Positions 1-7,671 of a DNA stretch of 16,261 nt are shown piece after piece (the stretch's first letter is position 1; every line of letters begins with the position of its first letter). Both the position numbers and the translations under genes were made by a program. The stretch comes from an uncultured Collinsella sp. (GTDB lineage Bacteria > Actinomycetota > Coriobacteriia > Coriobacteriales > Coriobacteriaceae): contig CABUMU010000040.1 of assembly GCA_902492855.1 (NCBI GenBank), positions 1-16,261 of the forward strand, given 5' to 3'. The notes beneath the pieces are model-generated. The model saw only the letters and a program-made list of their open reading frames with translations. It ran no database searches and had not been told where the DNA came from.

Positions 1-54
1 CGCAAAGGAAACAGTGTAGGGAGACGGGGCTTCCGGTGGGAAGTTTAGCGACGC

Positions 55-921
55 TTACGCCTTGTTGACGGAGCCAAACTCCTCCATGAGCTCCTTGGTG
101 CGGGCAACGATGTTGTCGCGACCAGGCTTGAGGAGCTTGCGGGGGTCAAAGCCCTTGCCCTGCTGATCCTTGCCAGCCTCGATATACTCGCGAACGCCCT
201 TGGCGAAGACGAGCTGCAGATCGGTGTTGACGTTGATCTTGGAGATACCCAGGGAGATGGCCTTCTTGATCTGATCCTCGGGGATGCCGGTACCACCGTG
301 CAGAACGAGGGGCAGGTCGCCGGTCTGAGCCTTGATCTCGCCCAGACGCTCGAAGGAAAGGCCAGCCCAGTCGGCGGGATACACGCCGTGGATGTTGCCG
401 ATACCGCAGGCGAGGAAGTCGACGCCCAGGTCAGCAATCTGCTTGCACTCAGCAGGATCAGCGAGCTCGCCGCTGGAGGTCACGCCGTCCTCGGTGCCGC
501 CGATGCCGCCGACCTCGGCCTCGATGGACATACCCTTGGAGTGGGCAAGCTCAACGAGCTCCTTGGTGCGGTCGAGGTTAAGCTGGAAGGTCTCCTCGTG
601 AGAGCCGTCATACATGATGGACGTGAAGCCGGCCTCGATGCACTTGAAGCAGTCCTCGTAAGAACCGTGATCGAGGTGAAGGGCGACGGGAACGGTAACG
701 CCCGTGGCCTCGACGGCAGCCTTGACCATGTCGGCGCAGACCTTGAAACCGCCCATCCACTTAGCGGCACCAGCGGTGCACTGAAGAATCAGCGGAGACT
801 TGGCCTCCTCGGCGGCCTGGAGAATAGCCAGGGTCCACTCGAGGTTGTTGGTGTTGAAGGCACCGAGAGCGTACTTGCCGGCCTCGGCCTTCTTGAGCAT
901 GTCTGCTGCGTTGACGAGCAT
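55..921 (-). CDS. fba: Class II fructose-bisphosphate aldolase
   Basis: Zinc-dependent aldolase that interconverts fructose 1,6-bisphosphate with glyceraldehyde 3-phosphate and dihydroxyacetone phosphate in glycolysis and gluconeogenesis; cytoplasmic. The 288-residue product matches the usual length of about 285. Visible family motifs are LHLDHG at 81-86 (catalytic Asp84 and metal-ligand His85), GNIHGVY near 175-181 (metal-ligand His), VLHGGTGI at 206-213 (metal-ligand His) and KINVNTDL at 228-235 (phosphate and substrate binding). The reading frame stays open far upstream, but the ATG at 921 is chosen because an AGGAGG ribosome binding site lies just before it and the protein there begins with the family's usual N-terminus (MLVNAADMLKKA). 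It stands alone, 194 bp downstream of the MBL hydrolase gene, and probably has its own promoter. Some class II relatives act on tagatose bisphosphate; the central-glycolysis assignment is the likeliest one. Confidence 0.95.
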   Translation of the reverse strand: MLVNAADMLKKAEAGKYALGAFNTNNLEWTLAILQAAEEAKSPLILQCTAGAAKWMGGFKVCADMVKAAVEATGVTVPVALHLDHGSYEDCFKCIEAGFTSIMYDGSHEETFQLNLDRTKELVELAHSKGMSIEAEVGGIGGTEDGVTSSGELADPAECKQIADLGVDFLACGIGNIHGVYPADWAGLSFERLGEIKAQTGDLPLVLHGGTGIPEDQIKKAISLGISKINVNTDLQLVFAKGVREYIEAGKDQQGKGFDPRKLLKPGRDNIVARTKELMEEFGSVNKA

Positions 922-961
922 AAAAGAAACCTCCTGTAAGGTTGCTCCGATAACGCCTGAG

Positions 962-1007
962 ATTTTACCACGACATACCCGAGCATAAACGTTCGTTTGT
1001 TCACGAA
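962..1007 (-). promoter_or_regulatory. Candidate fba promoter with upstream dyad
   Basis: On the minus strand a -10-like TAAAAT (962-967, five of six consensus bases) lies about 40 bp before the aldolase start, giving a leader of roughly 35 nt. The -35 at about 984-989 (TTTATG, 16-bp spacer) is weak. A small dyad, TTCGT-6 nt-ACGAA, sits at 992-1007 directly upstream of the -35 and could bind a regulator. Only the -10 is a convincing match. Confidence 0.35.
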
Positions 1008-1115
1008 TACCATCCGATTGGACAAATTTTGACCGTTTGCCCCACAGAATCGACCCACTGGGGAAAATAGCTTGACGATTGAGCGGTCTTCGTGGTTCGA
1101 AAGACGGCTTCGAGC

Positions 1116-1799
1116 CTACATCTGCATAAACGGATTCTGCATAAGTTCGCGCGCCATCGTGGTCGAATCGCCATGGCCCGTCAAGCAAACGGTATCGGGC
1201 GGAAGCGTCTTGGCAAGTTTGGAGAGCGAGCGCATAATCGCCGCCTCGTCACCGCCGGAAAGATCGGTACGACCGTGGCTGCCCGGGAAAAGCGTGTCGC
1301 CCACAAAGGCGATGTTCCCCTGCTCGGTCGCGGCGAACAGGACGATGCCGCCCGGCGTATGCCCCGGCGTCTCGATCACCTGCAGGCAGATATCGCCCAA
1401 TTCAATCGTATCGCCCTCGGCAAGCAGCCGCGTCGGCTCGCCCGGATCGGGCGTCTCAATACCCCACATGGCGCGCTGCTCCTCGATATTCGCGCGAGGT
1501 ACCGTCACGTCCTTAGCGCACAACTCATATAGTGCGCCGTCACCAACGACAGATCGAACCCCGGCGACCCCGCCAACATGGTCGGCATGACCGTGCGTGC
1601 AGACAGAGCCGAGTACGCGAACCTCGGGATGCGCGGTGCGGATATGCTCCACAAGACGCTCGCCCTCCCACGCCGGATCGACGATTAAGCACTCGTCATT
1701 CGAAATCACGGCGTAACTGTTGGTCTGAATCGGGCCGTTGACGAGCACCTCAATCGAAGCCGCGCCTCGGGGTGTCAGGTCCAAAGTCATACCGTCCAT
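1116..1799 (-). CDS. MBL-fold metallo-hydrolase (glyoxalase II-like)
   Basis: Metallo-beta-lactamase-fold hydrolase of the glyoxalase II/YcbL-like group, probably a cytoplasmic thioesterase or hydroxyacyl-thiol hydrolase; the substrate is not known from sequence. In the 227-residue product the di-metal site is complete: H-x-H-x-D-H at 69-74 (THGHADH), His147 in TPGHTPGG, Asp168 in FVGDTLF and His209 in TGHGD. I prefer the ATG at 1799 because AAGGAGGG lies 8 nt upstream; an ATG at 1805 is in frame but only about 2 nt from the same Shine-Dalgarno. It follows rel on the same strand after an 82-88-nt gap that holds a strong stem-loop. An MBL hydrolase next to rel also occurs in other actinobacteria, which supports functional linkage but does not define it. 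Confidence 0.88.
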   Translation of the reverse strand: MDGMTLDLTPRGAASIEVLVNGPIQTNSYAVISNDECLIVDPAWEGERLVEHIRTAHPEVRVLGSVCTHGHADHVGGVAGVRSVVGDGALYELCAKDVTVPRANIEEQRAMWGIETPDPGEPTRLLAEGDTIELGDICLQVIETPGHTPGGIVLFAATEQGNIAFVGDTLFPGSHGRTDLSGGDEAAIMRSLSKLAKTLPPDTVCLTGHGDSTTMARELMQNPFMQM

Positions 1800-1816
1800 G
1801 CGCATGCCCTCCTTCT

Positions 1817-1854
1817 AAAATACGTTTGAGGCACCAAACGATGCCTCAAACGTA
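1817..1854 (-). terminator. 13-bp perfect stem-loop after rel
   Basis: Positions 1821-1833 and 1842-1854 form a perfect 13-bp inverted repeat with an 8-nt loop. On the minus strand the stem is followed by TTTT and then, two bases later, by the AAGGAGGG ribosome binding site of the MBL hydrolase gene. It looks like an intrinsic terminator for rel with a short U-tract. Because it abuts the next gene's Shine-Dalgarno and I see no good promoter between them, it may work as a partial terminator or an RNA-processing hairpin. Confidence 0.7.
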
Positions 1855-1887
1855 ACCAATATCTATGATGCTGAGAGGCTCTCGCAC

Positions 1888-3168
1888 CTACACACGGCGC
1901 TTGAGCTGAGCTCCGCCTTCGCCGGGCATAAGACGGCGCGCGTCGTAGACCGAATCGACACTGCTGATGGAAGCCAGCAGCGGATCCAGACCACTCGCGT
2001 CCGAGATCTCGACCATAAAGCGCAGGGTTGCAATACCCTCGCGGTTGGTCGACGTGGCGGCAGAAAGGATATTGCCGCCCGCATCGCCAATGGCAATGGT
2101 GACATCCTTGAGCAGGCCCATGCGGTCCAAGCACTCGACCACGATCTCGACCTGGAAGAGGGTGTCAGCAGCGCCGTCCCACTCCACATCGATCATGCGC
2201 TCGGGATGTTCCATAAGACCCTTGACGTTGGGGCAGTTGGCGCGATGCACCGAAACGCCACGACCGCGCGTGATGAAGCCGACGATGTCGTCACCCGTCA
2301 CGGGGTTGCAGCAATGAGCCAGACGGACCAGCAGGCCGCTGTTGCTCTCGCCCTTGACGATAATGCCGTTACTGGCGCTCTTGCCGCGCTTTTGAGGCTT
2401 GCGGTTGGAGCCGCGAGCGGGCTGCTTCACGACCTCGGCGATAGCCTCGGCCTTGGTGAGCTGTTCCTCGGGCTTGGGGTCCAAGATTTGCTCGACCTTA
2501 TTGCCCACAGCGCGCGAGGCAACCTTGCCGGCGCCGACGGCGGCAAACAGGTCCTCGAGCTGCTTGAAGTTAAACTGCTCCGCCACGGCATTGAGCGCAC
2601 GCGTCGAACGCGGCGTAGAAATGCCATAGCCACGCTTACGCAGATCCTTGGCCAGCATATCGCGACCGGCGGCAGCGTCGTCGTCCTTGGTCGCAGCGGC
2701 AAAATAGCGGCGGATCTTTGACTTGGCGGAAGGTGTCTTAACGATCTTGAGCCAATCGCGCGACGGCTTGGAACTCTTGTTAGTCAGGATTTCAACGCGG
2801 TCGCCCGTCTTGATCTCGTGCGTGAGCGGAGCCACCGCACCGTTGATTTTGGCGCCGACGCAGTGGTTTCCCACCTCGGTGTGAACGGCATAGGCAAAGT
2901 CGAGCGGCGTTGAACCGGCACGAAGCGCCATGACCTCGCCTTTGGGCGTGAAGACAAAGATCTCCTGATCGAACAGATCGACCTTCAGCGAGTGCAGGTA
3001 TTCCTTGGCATCGGTGATCTCGTCGGAAGCCGCCCAATCGAGCGAATGCTTGAGCCAGTTGATCTGGTCGTCCAAACGTTGAGCGTCATTGGTCTTGGAA
3101 GCAGACGATCCGCCCGACTTCTTATATAGCCAGTGAGCGGCAATGCCGTACTCGGCCTGCTCATGCAT
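1888..3168 (-). CDS. rel: Rel C-terminal regulatory fragment (TGS, zinc-finger-like, ACT)
   Basis: Open frame downstream of the amber codon, 426 residues if it began at the ATG at 3168 (MHEQAEYGIAAHW). That ATG has no Shine-Dalgarno and is simply an internal Met of intact Rel, so independent translation is doubtful. Domains, in fragment numbering: a TGS domain at about 66-130 (DQEIFVFTPKGEV, GDRVEILT), a helical region, the conserved HCCNPV at 285-290 and NCPN at 311-314 of the zinc-finger-like region, and an ACT domain at about 335-410. In intact Rel these parts bind the ribosome and uncharged tRNA and control the catalytic half. The good conservation argues that the locus was functional until recently or still is. 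Confidence 0.75.
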   Translation of the reverse strand: MHEQAEYGIAAHWLYKKSGGSSASKTNDAQRLDDQINWLKHSLDWAASDEITDAKEYLHSLKVDLFDQEIFVFTPKGEVMALRAGSTPLDFAYAVHTEVGNHCVGAKINGAVAPLTHEIKTGDRVEILTNKSSKPSRDWLKIVKTPSAKSKIRRYFAAATKDDDAAAGRDMLAKDLRKRGYGISTPRSTRALNAVAEQFNFKQLEDLFAAVGAGKVASRAVGNKVEQILDPKPEEQLTKAEAIAEVVKQPARGSNRKPQKRGKSASNGIIVKGESNSGLLVRLAHCCNPVTGDDIVGFITRGRGVSVHRANCPNVKGLMEHPERMIDVEWDGAADTLFQVEIVVECLDRMGLLKDVTIAIGDAGGNILSAATSTNREGIATLRFMVEISDASGLDPLLASISSVDSVYDARRLMPGEGGAQLKRRV

Positions 3169-3183
3169 CTCGTAGGTTCGAAT

Positions 3184-3186
3184 CTA
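3184..3186 (-). other. In-frame TAG codon within rel
   Basis: Plus-strand CTA at 3184-3186 gives TAG on the coding strand. The context is ATT-TAG-ATT, with A after the stop. Rel proteins have Gln (CAG or CAA) at this point of the E-x-Q-x-R-T motif, and CAG to TAG is one transition. The frame is identical on both sides, so this is not a frameshift. Confidence 0.9.
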
Positions 3187-4248
3187 AATCTCGAGCGGAC
3201 GAGCCGTAGGGCCGATGACCGTCGTGTGGAGCGACTGGTAGTTATTGACCTTGGGCATGGCGATATAGTCTTTAAAGCGACCAGGCATGGGGTGCCACAG
3301 CGTATGCACCGCACCGAGCGTGGAGTAACAATCGCGCACCGAATGGGTAATAACGCGCAGCGCCACCAGGTCGTAGATCTCGGAGAACTCCTTGCCCTTG
3401 CGCTTCATCTTTTGGTAGATGGACCAATAGTGCTTGGAGCGGCCGTTGATCTGGAAGTCCTCCAGACCAATGCGGTTGAGCTCATCGGTAAGCGTCTTGA
3501 TGGTCTCGGCAAGGTAGCGCTCGCGGACCTCGCGCGACTCAGCCACCATGCGCGCGATGCGCTGGTAGGCATCGGGCTCCAGGTAGAAGAAGGACAGGTC
3601 CTCGAGCTCCCACTTAATAGAGCTCATGCCCAGGCGGTCGGCCAAGGGCGCGTACACGTCCATGGTCTCGCGAGCCTTAAACAGGCGACGATCCTCGCGC
3701 AGGGCTGCCAGCGTTCGCATGTTGTGCAGACGGTCGGCAAGTTTAACGATGATGACGCGAATGTCCTTGGACATGGCGAGGAACATCTTGCGCAGCGTGA
3801 GCGCCTGCTTCTCGTCCATGCTGTCGACTTCGATGTTGGTGAGCTTGGTCACGCCATCGACGAGCTCGGCCACCGTATCGCCGAACAGGCCGGAAACATC
3901 GGCGAGCGAGGTCTCGGTATCCTCGACGGTATCGTGCAGCAGCGCGGCGCACACCACATCGCAGTCCATCTTGAGATCGGCCAAAATGATGGCAACCTCG
4001 ACGGGATGGTTAATGTACATCTCGCCCGAGCGGCGCTTTTGGTTGCAGTGCTTCTCGGCGGCAAAGCAGTAGGCCTGCTCAACCTTAGAAAAGTCGTCCT
4101 CATTCATATATTTGAGGCACAGGCGCTCCAGCTTGTCGTAGCTGTCCGCCATAATCTCGGGCGGCAGCTCATCGGCATGCTTATAGTGCTCCATCTCCGA
4201 AAAAGGCTGGAGGGTAGAATCATGGGCGGTACGGGCTGCGGCATCCAT
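3184..4248 (-). CDS. rel: Rel N-terminal fragment: HD hydrolase plus truncated synthetase
   Basis: The upstream open part of rel, 354 residues. The ppGpp hydrolase domain is intact: His81 in YINHPVEVA, the H-D-x-x-E-D signature at 105-110 (HDTVED) and KLADRLHNMRTL at 169-180. The synthetase begins with GRSKHYWSIYQKM (269-281), continues through IYDLVALRVI (291-300) and GRFKDYIAMPK-NNYQSLHTTV (323-344), and stops right after PLEI (351-354). The Glu of that E-x-Q-x-R-T strand is an established catalytic residue in the family, so the stop falls two residues after it and removes the end of the core. If made as is, I infer this protein keeps hydrolase activity but probably folds poorly, or is inactive, as a synthetase. 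Confidence 0.85.
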   Translation of the reverse strand: MDAAARTAHDSTLQPFSEMEHYKHADELPPEIMADSYDKLERLCLKYMNEDDFSKVEQAYCFAAEKHCNQKRRSGEMYINHPVEVAIILADLKMDCDVVCAALLHDTVEDTETSLADVSGLFGDTVAELVDGVTKLTNIEVDSMDEKQALTLRKMFLAMSKDIRVIIVKLADRLHNMRTLAALREDRRLFKARETMDVYAPLADRLGMSSIKWELEDLSFFYLEPDAYQRIARMVAESREVRERYLAETIKTLTDELNRIGLEDFQINGRSKHYWSIYQKMKRKGKEFSEIYDLVALRVITHSVRDCYSTLGAVHTLWHPMPGRFKDYIAMPKVNNYQSLHTTVIGPTARPLEI

Positions 4249-4263
4249 CGAGGTCCCCTTCCC

Positions 4264-7200
4264 CTAGGCCCGCGGTACGATCGGGCGGTTAACTTTGGCT
4301 AGCATATCAGAAGCGCACGAATCGAGCGCCCAACTCCGGAAAGCCGAGAACTCCATGCGCGAGCGCAAGCCCTCCAAATAGCGAATTGACCTGCTCAATT
4401 GCACGCGGCCGGGGTTTTCGGCCATCGCGATGCGACGGGTGTCGTCAAACCCCGAAACGCGACAAAAACCAAGCTCTTCGAAGATTCCCAAGCCGCTTTC
4501 CACCGAGCGCTCGTCGACCGGCGTGCGAGCATCGATGGCAAGGCACATCTGCGCGATGTCGATATCGCTCGCTCTAAAGGAATCGTCCCCGGTCTTGCCG
4601 CGGTTGGAGCGCCACATGGTCTGCAGCGCGCGATAGAGCGTGACGAGCTCGTCGCGCTCGGGCGCATAGCAGTCGAGCAGGCGCTCGTTAATACGGGCGT
4701 CACGCGACGAATAGAGTAGATGGATCACGGCGGGTTGGCCATCGCGACCGGCGCGGCCGCTCATCTGGTTAAACTCAATGCCGCCAAACGGCATGTGATA
4801 GAGCACGACATGGCGAATATCGGGAAGGTTGACGCCCTCGCCAAAGGCGGATGTCGAGACGATGCAGCTGAGGCTGCCGTCTCGAAACGCCTCCTCTACG
4901 CGATGGCGGTCGGTGCGCGTAAGGCCAGCGTTATAGAACGCGATACGGGTCGCACAGTCGGGAACGCGTTTGCGTAGTGTCTTGGCGAGCGCCACGGACT
5001 GGTCGCGCGAATTGACGTAGATGACGGTCTTTTCCCCCGTCGCCACGATCGACACCAAACGGTTCTCGCGGCTCGCAAGATCTCGGTCGTCCTCGAGCTG
5101 CAGGTTCTCGCGCACCGTCTCGTCGACCACCGTGTGAGTGATCGGAAGCGTGCGGGCAAGCTCGGCTACGACCGGAGCCGTCGCGGTGGCCGTCGCGGCC
5201 ATAACGACCGGGTCGCCCAGGGCTTTGAGGATATCGGGCATGTCGAGATAGGCGCTGCGGTCGCCGCCCTTGGCAAGGCCAGCGTGGTGCGCCTCATCGA
5301 TAACGACAAAACCGATGCGCCCCGAACGCGCAAAGCGGTCGCGGTGAATGGACAGGAACTCGGGCGTCGTGAGCACGATGCCGGTACGGCCCGAAGCCAA
5401 GCCGGCAAACACGTCATCGCGCGCCGCCTCCACGGTCTCGCCGGTCAACACGCCGACGCCAATGCCAAGCGATGCCATCGTCGACGAGAGGTGATAGGCC
5501 TGGTCGGCAACAAGCGCACGCAGCGGATAGACAAAGATGCTCGCACGTCCGCGAAGCACCGCCTCACGCGCGGCATGTACATGGAAGATGAGCGACTTGC
5601 CGCGCCCCGTTCCCATAACGGCCAGAACACTTTGGTGATCGGCCAGGGCATCGAGCGCCTCGACCTGCGCGCGGTGCGGCTGGTTCGAGCCGATAAAGCT
5701 ATGGATAAGCGAGCGCGTGAGCTCGGTATAGGAAAGCTGGGCGAGCGTCTCGCGCTTGCGCGACTCCAGGCGCAGGCCAGAATCCGCCGGCTGCACGCCA
5801 CGACGAAGCTCGCATGCCGGATCGTCGACGCCGGGCAGCGTGGTATCGCGGACCAGAACATCCTTGATCATGAGCTTGGGCTTCACACGCCCCTGCCAAT
5901 GCTCGGCAACGGCCTCAAACACCAAGTCGACAGCGCTATCGCAGTTGATGAGCTTATCGATTTGCGGCACGCGGAACATAATGGCCGGCACGCTCGCGGC
6001 GCCATCGGTCGCCACAAAGCGCATGTGCTCGCCGGTCTTACCCACCACGGCGCGATCGCACATCGTCACGCCCTCGGCAGCCAGCAGCGGCACCTTATTA
6101 CCCTGGCCAAACGGCTCAAGGCGGGAAATCTGCTCTATAGTCTCGATATTCAGCTCGGAAAGGTCGACCGTGGCGGCAACCTCGTCGATGTCTTCAAAGT
6201 CCTCAGCGGGAATCTCCGATAGCACGGCGGAAAGGCGACGACGGAATTCATCGAGCTTGGATGCCTCGATGGTCACACCCACCGCACCGGCATGTCCGCC
6301 GCGACGAATCAGCAGGTCGGAACAGCGCTCGACGGCGTCAAACAGGTTAACTTTGCCCACCGAGCGACCAGAGCCGCGCGCGATACCGTCCTCGATCGAG
6401 AACAGCAGCGCCGGCACGTGATAGCGGTTGGTCAGACGGCTTGCCACGATGCCCTTGACGCCCTCGTGCCAGCCTTCGCCGCCCACAACGATCGCGCGCC
6501 CGCCGTCATAGGTCTCCTCGACCTTTGCCATGGCATCGCGCGTGAGCTCCGCCTCGATCTCACGGAGCTGGCGGTTGATTTCCTCGAGCTCAGCCGCCAG
6601 CGCGCTTGCTTCGATGGGATTGCGGGCAAGCAGCAGGTCGAGCGCCAGCTTGGGATCGGCCATGCGGCCGGCAGCGTTTAAGCGGGGAATGAGCGAGAAT
6701 GACAGGCCATCCGCCGTAATGCTCGAAAGGTCCGCCTTGGCAAGCGCGGCAAGCGCGATATAGCCGGGGCGAGCGGTTACGCGCATCTGCTGGATGCCCT
6801 CGGCAACCAGCGCGCGGTTCTCGGGCGTGAGCGGCATCATGTCGGACACGGTGCCCAGCGCCGCGACCTCGATTAGCGAACGCCAATACGACGGCTTGCC
6901 CAGGCGCTCACCCAGGACTTGCACCAGCTTGAGCGCCACACCAGCACCGGCAAGCTCGCGCGAGGGGCCCTCGTCCTCGAGCTTGGGGTCGGTCAGGGGC
7001 ACACCCTGCGGCACCTGGTCGGAGGGCTCGTGATGGTCCGTGACCACCAAATCGATCCCCAGGTCCTCCAAATAGGAAACCTCTTCCTTGGCGGCAATGC
7101 CGTTATCGACGGTCACGATCAGCTGGGGGCGAGCGAGCTCGTTAACGCGGTCGAGTGCCGCGCGCGAAAGACCGTAGCCCTCATCAAAGCGATGCGGAAT

Positions 7201-7551
7201 AAACGGCGTGACATCGGCGCCAAACGTGCGCAGCGCCTCGGTCAACAGGCAGGTCGACGTAATACCGTCAACGTCAAAATCGCCAAAGACTGCAATGTGC
7301 TCGTGGTTGCGAATAGCACGCTCGACGCGGTCGGCAACGACCGACATGCCCGGGATAATGAGTGGATCGGCCCAGTCGCGATCGAGCGAAGGCGTCAAAA
7401 ACAATTGGCCCTCTTTGATGGAGCCAATGCCGTGCGCGACCATAATGCGCGCCACCAGCCCGGGAATGCCCAGACCAGCCGAAAGCTCCTTTTCGAGCTC
7501 GGGGTTTTGCTGAGCGACCGCCCAGCGATGCGTCGTCTTAAGCGATGACAT
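4264..7551 (-). CDS. recJ: RecJ exonuclease fused to an SF2 (RecQ-like) helicase
   Basis: A 1095-residue fusion; ordinary RecJ is about 560-790. Residues 1-~570 are RecJ, the 5'-3' single-strand DNA exonuclease of repair and recombination: DFDVDG (91-96), DNG (149-151), the DHH motif TDHHEP (171-176), the DHHA1 motif GGHAGAVG (418-425) and an OB-fold region at about 460-570. Residues ~605-975 form a two-lobe SF2 helicase: Walker A GTGRGKS (647-653), motif Ia YPLRAL, DEAH (752-755), motif III-like ATATA and motif VI QMSGRAGRDG (929-938). Residues ~990-1095 resemble the C-terminal winged-helix part of Firmicutes-type RecJ, so the helicase sits inside RecJ. The ATG at 7551 gives the normal RecJ N-terminus and follows a G-rich Shine-Dalgarno; an in-frame GTG at 7596 would add 15 residues. 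Next downstream is rel, 15 nt away. Confidence 0.93.
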   Translation of the reverse strand: MSSLKTTHRWAVAQQNPELEKELSAGLGIPGLVARIMVAHGIGSIKEGQLFLTPSLDRDWADPLIIPGMSVVADRVERAIRNHEHIAVFGDFDVDGITSTCLLTEALRTFGADVTPFIPHRFDEGYGLSRAALDRVNELARPQLIVTVDNGIAAKEEVSYLEDLGIDLVVTDHHEPSDQVPQGVPLTDPKLEDEGPSRELAGAGVALKLVQVLGERLGKPSYWRSLIEVAALGTVSDMMPLTPENRALVAEGIQQMRVTARPGYIALAALAKADLSSITADGLSFSLIPRLNAAGRMADPKLALDLLLARNPIEASALAAELEEINRQLREIEAELTRDAMAKVEETYDGGRAIVVGGEGWHEGVKGIVASRLTNRYHVPALLFSIEDGIARGSGRSVGKVNLFDAVERCSDLLIRRGGHAGAVGVTIEASKLDEFRRRLSAVLSEIPAEDFEDIDEVAATVDLSELNIETIEQISRLEPFGQGNKVPLLAAEGVTMCDRAVVGKTGEHMRFVATDGAASVPAIMFRVPQIDKLINCDSAVDLVFEAVAEHWQGRVKPKLMIKDVLVRDTTLPGVDDPACELRRGVQPADSGLRLESRKRETLAQLSYTELTRSLIHSFIGSNQPHRAQVEALDALADHQSVLAVMGTGRGKSLIFHVHAAREAVLRGRASIFVYPLRALVADQAYHLSSTMASLGIGVGVLTGETVEAARDDVFAGLASGRTGIVLTTPEFLSIHRDRFARSGRIGFVVIDEAHHAGLAKGGDRSAYLDMPDILKALGDPVVMAATATATAPVVAELARTLPITHTVVDETVRENLQLEDDRDLASRENRLVSIVATGEKTVIYVNSRDQSVALAKTLRKRVPDCATRIAFYNAGLTRTDRHRVEEAFRDGSLSCIVSTSAFGEGVNLPDIRHVVLYHMPFGGIEFNQMSGRAGRDGQPAVIHLLYSSRDARINERLLDCYAPERDELVTLYRALQTMWRSNRGKTGDDSFRASDIDIAQMCLAIDARTPVDERSVESGLGIFEELGFCRVSGFDDTRRIAMAENPGRVQLSRSIRYLEGLRSRMEFSAFRSWALDSCASDMLAKVNRPIVPRA

Positions 7552-7603
7552 AGGCGCCCACCCCCGATAGGGGCAGGTCGCCGCGATACCTCTCACGGTT
7601 CAT
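7538..7603 (-). CDS. Possible 21-codon leader ORF overlapping the recJ start
   Basis: An ATG at 7603 preceded by AGAGGA (about 9 nt spacing) opens a 21-codon frame (MNRERYRGDLPLSGVGAYVIA) ending in TAA at 7538-7540. It overlaps the preferred recJ start (7551) in another frame, so ribosomes finishing it would stop 11-13 bases inside recJ. The recJ Shine-Dalgarno (GGGGG) can pair with CCCC in a small hairpin (7562-7573), which translation of the leader would open. This layout fits translational coupling, but so short an ORF can arise by chance. Confidence 0.3.
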   Translation of the reverse strand: MNRERYRGDLPLSGVGAYVIA

Positions 7604-7642
7604 AGCGATGAGTCCTCTGTGGCAGATCTGTTGAACGGATTT

Positions 7643-7671
7643 ATTATACCGTGCGGCGCGGACGCAAATCG
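7643..7671 (-). promoter_or_regulatory. recJ operon promoter with perfect -10
   Basis: Minus-strand TATAAT at 7643-7648 is a perfect -10 box, placing transcription start near 7636 and giving about 33 nt of leader before the 21-codon ORF. The -35 at 17-bp spacing (GATTTG, 7666-7671) is poor, so activation or a GC-tolerant sigma factor may be involved. It probably serves recJ, rel and the MBL hydrolase gene together. Confidence 0.6.

Larger units (their letters stand above)
1888..4248 (-). pseudogene. rel: Bifunctional (p)ppGpp synthetase/hydrolase Rel, split by amber codon
   Basis: Full-length RelA/SpoT-family locus of 786 codon positions, a normal length for a long Rel enzyme that makes and degrades the alarmone (p)ppGpp. 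Both halves are in the same frame and together show the whole domain order: HD hydrolase, synthetase, TGS, helical region, zinc-finger-like HCCNPV region and C-terminal ACT. Codon 355 (3184-3186) is TAG. The flanking codons read P-L-E-I-stop-I-R-T-Y-E-M-H-E, where the family has E-I-Q-I-R-T, so one C-to-T change (CAG to TAG) explains it. No other disabling change is visible, so this is a recent mutation, a sequencing error, or a tolerated or suppressed stop. The start at 4248 has AAGGGG about 8 nt upstream and lies 15 nt after the recJ-fusion stop, suggesting one operon. Confidence 0.85.

Noticed and set aside
1040..1063. CCCCA-14 nt-TGGGG dyad as a terminator for the MBL hydrolase gene
   Set aside because: The 5-bp stem with a long loop and no T-tract is too weak to call.
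3173..3184. GGTTCGAATC beside the rel amber codon looks like a tRNA T-arm, raising the idea of a suppressor tRNA or integration site
   Set aside because: It is explained by codons for I-R-T (ATT-CGA-ACC) read on the other strand, and no acceptor, D or anticodon stems surround it.
3133..4302. A 389-codon plus-strand frame opposite rel
   Set aside because: Antisense shadow of rel caused by codon bias; no family features.
5134..6222. A 362-codon plus-strand frame opposite the recJ fusion
   Set aside because: Antisense shadow of a gene with complete nuclease and helicase motifs.
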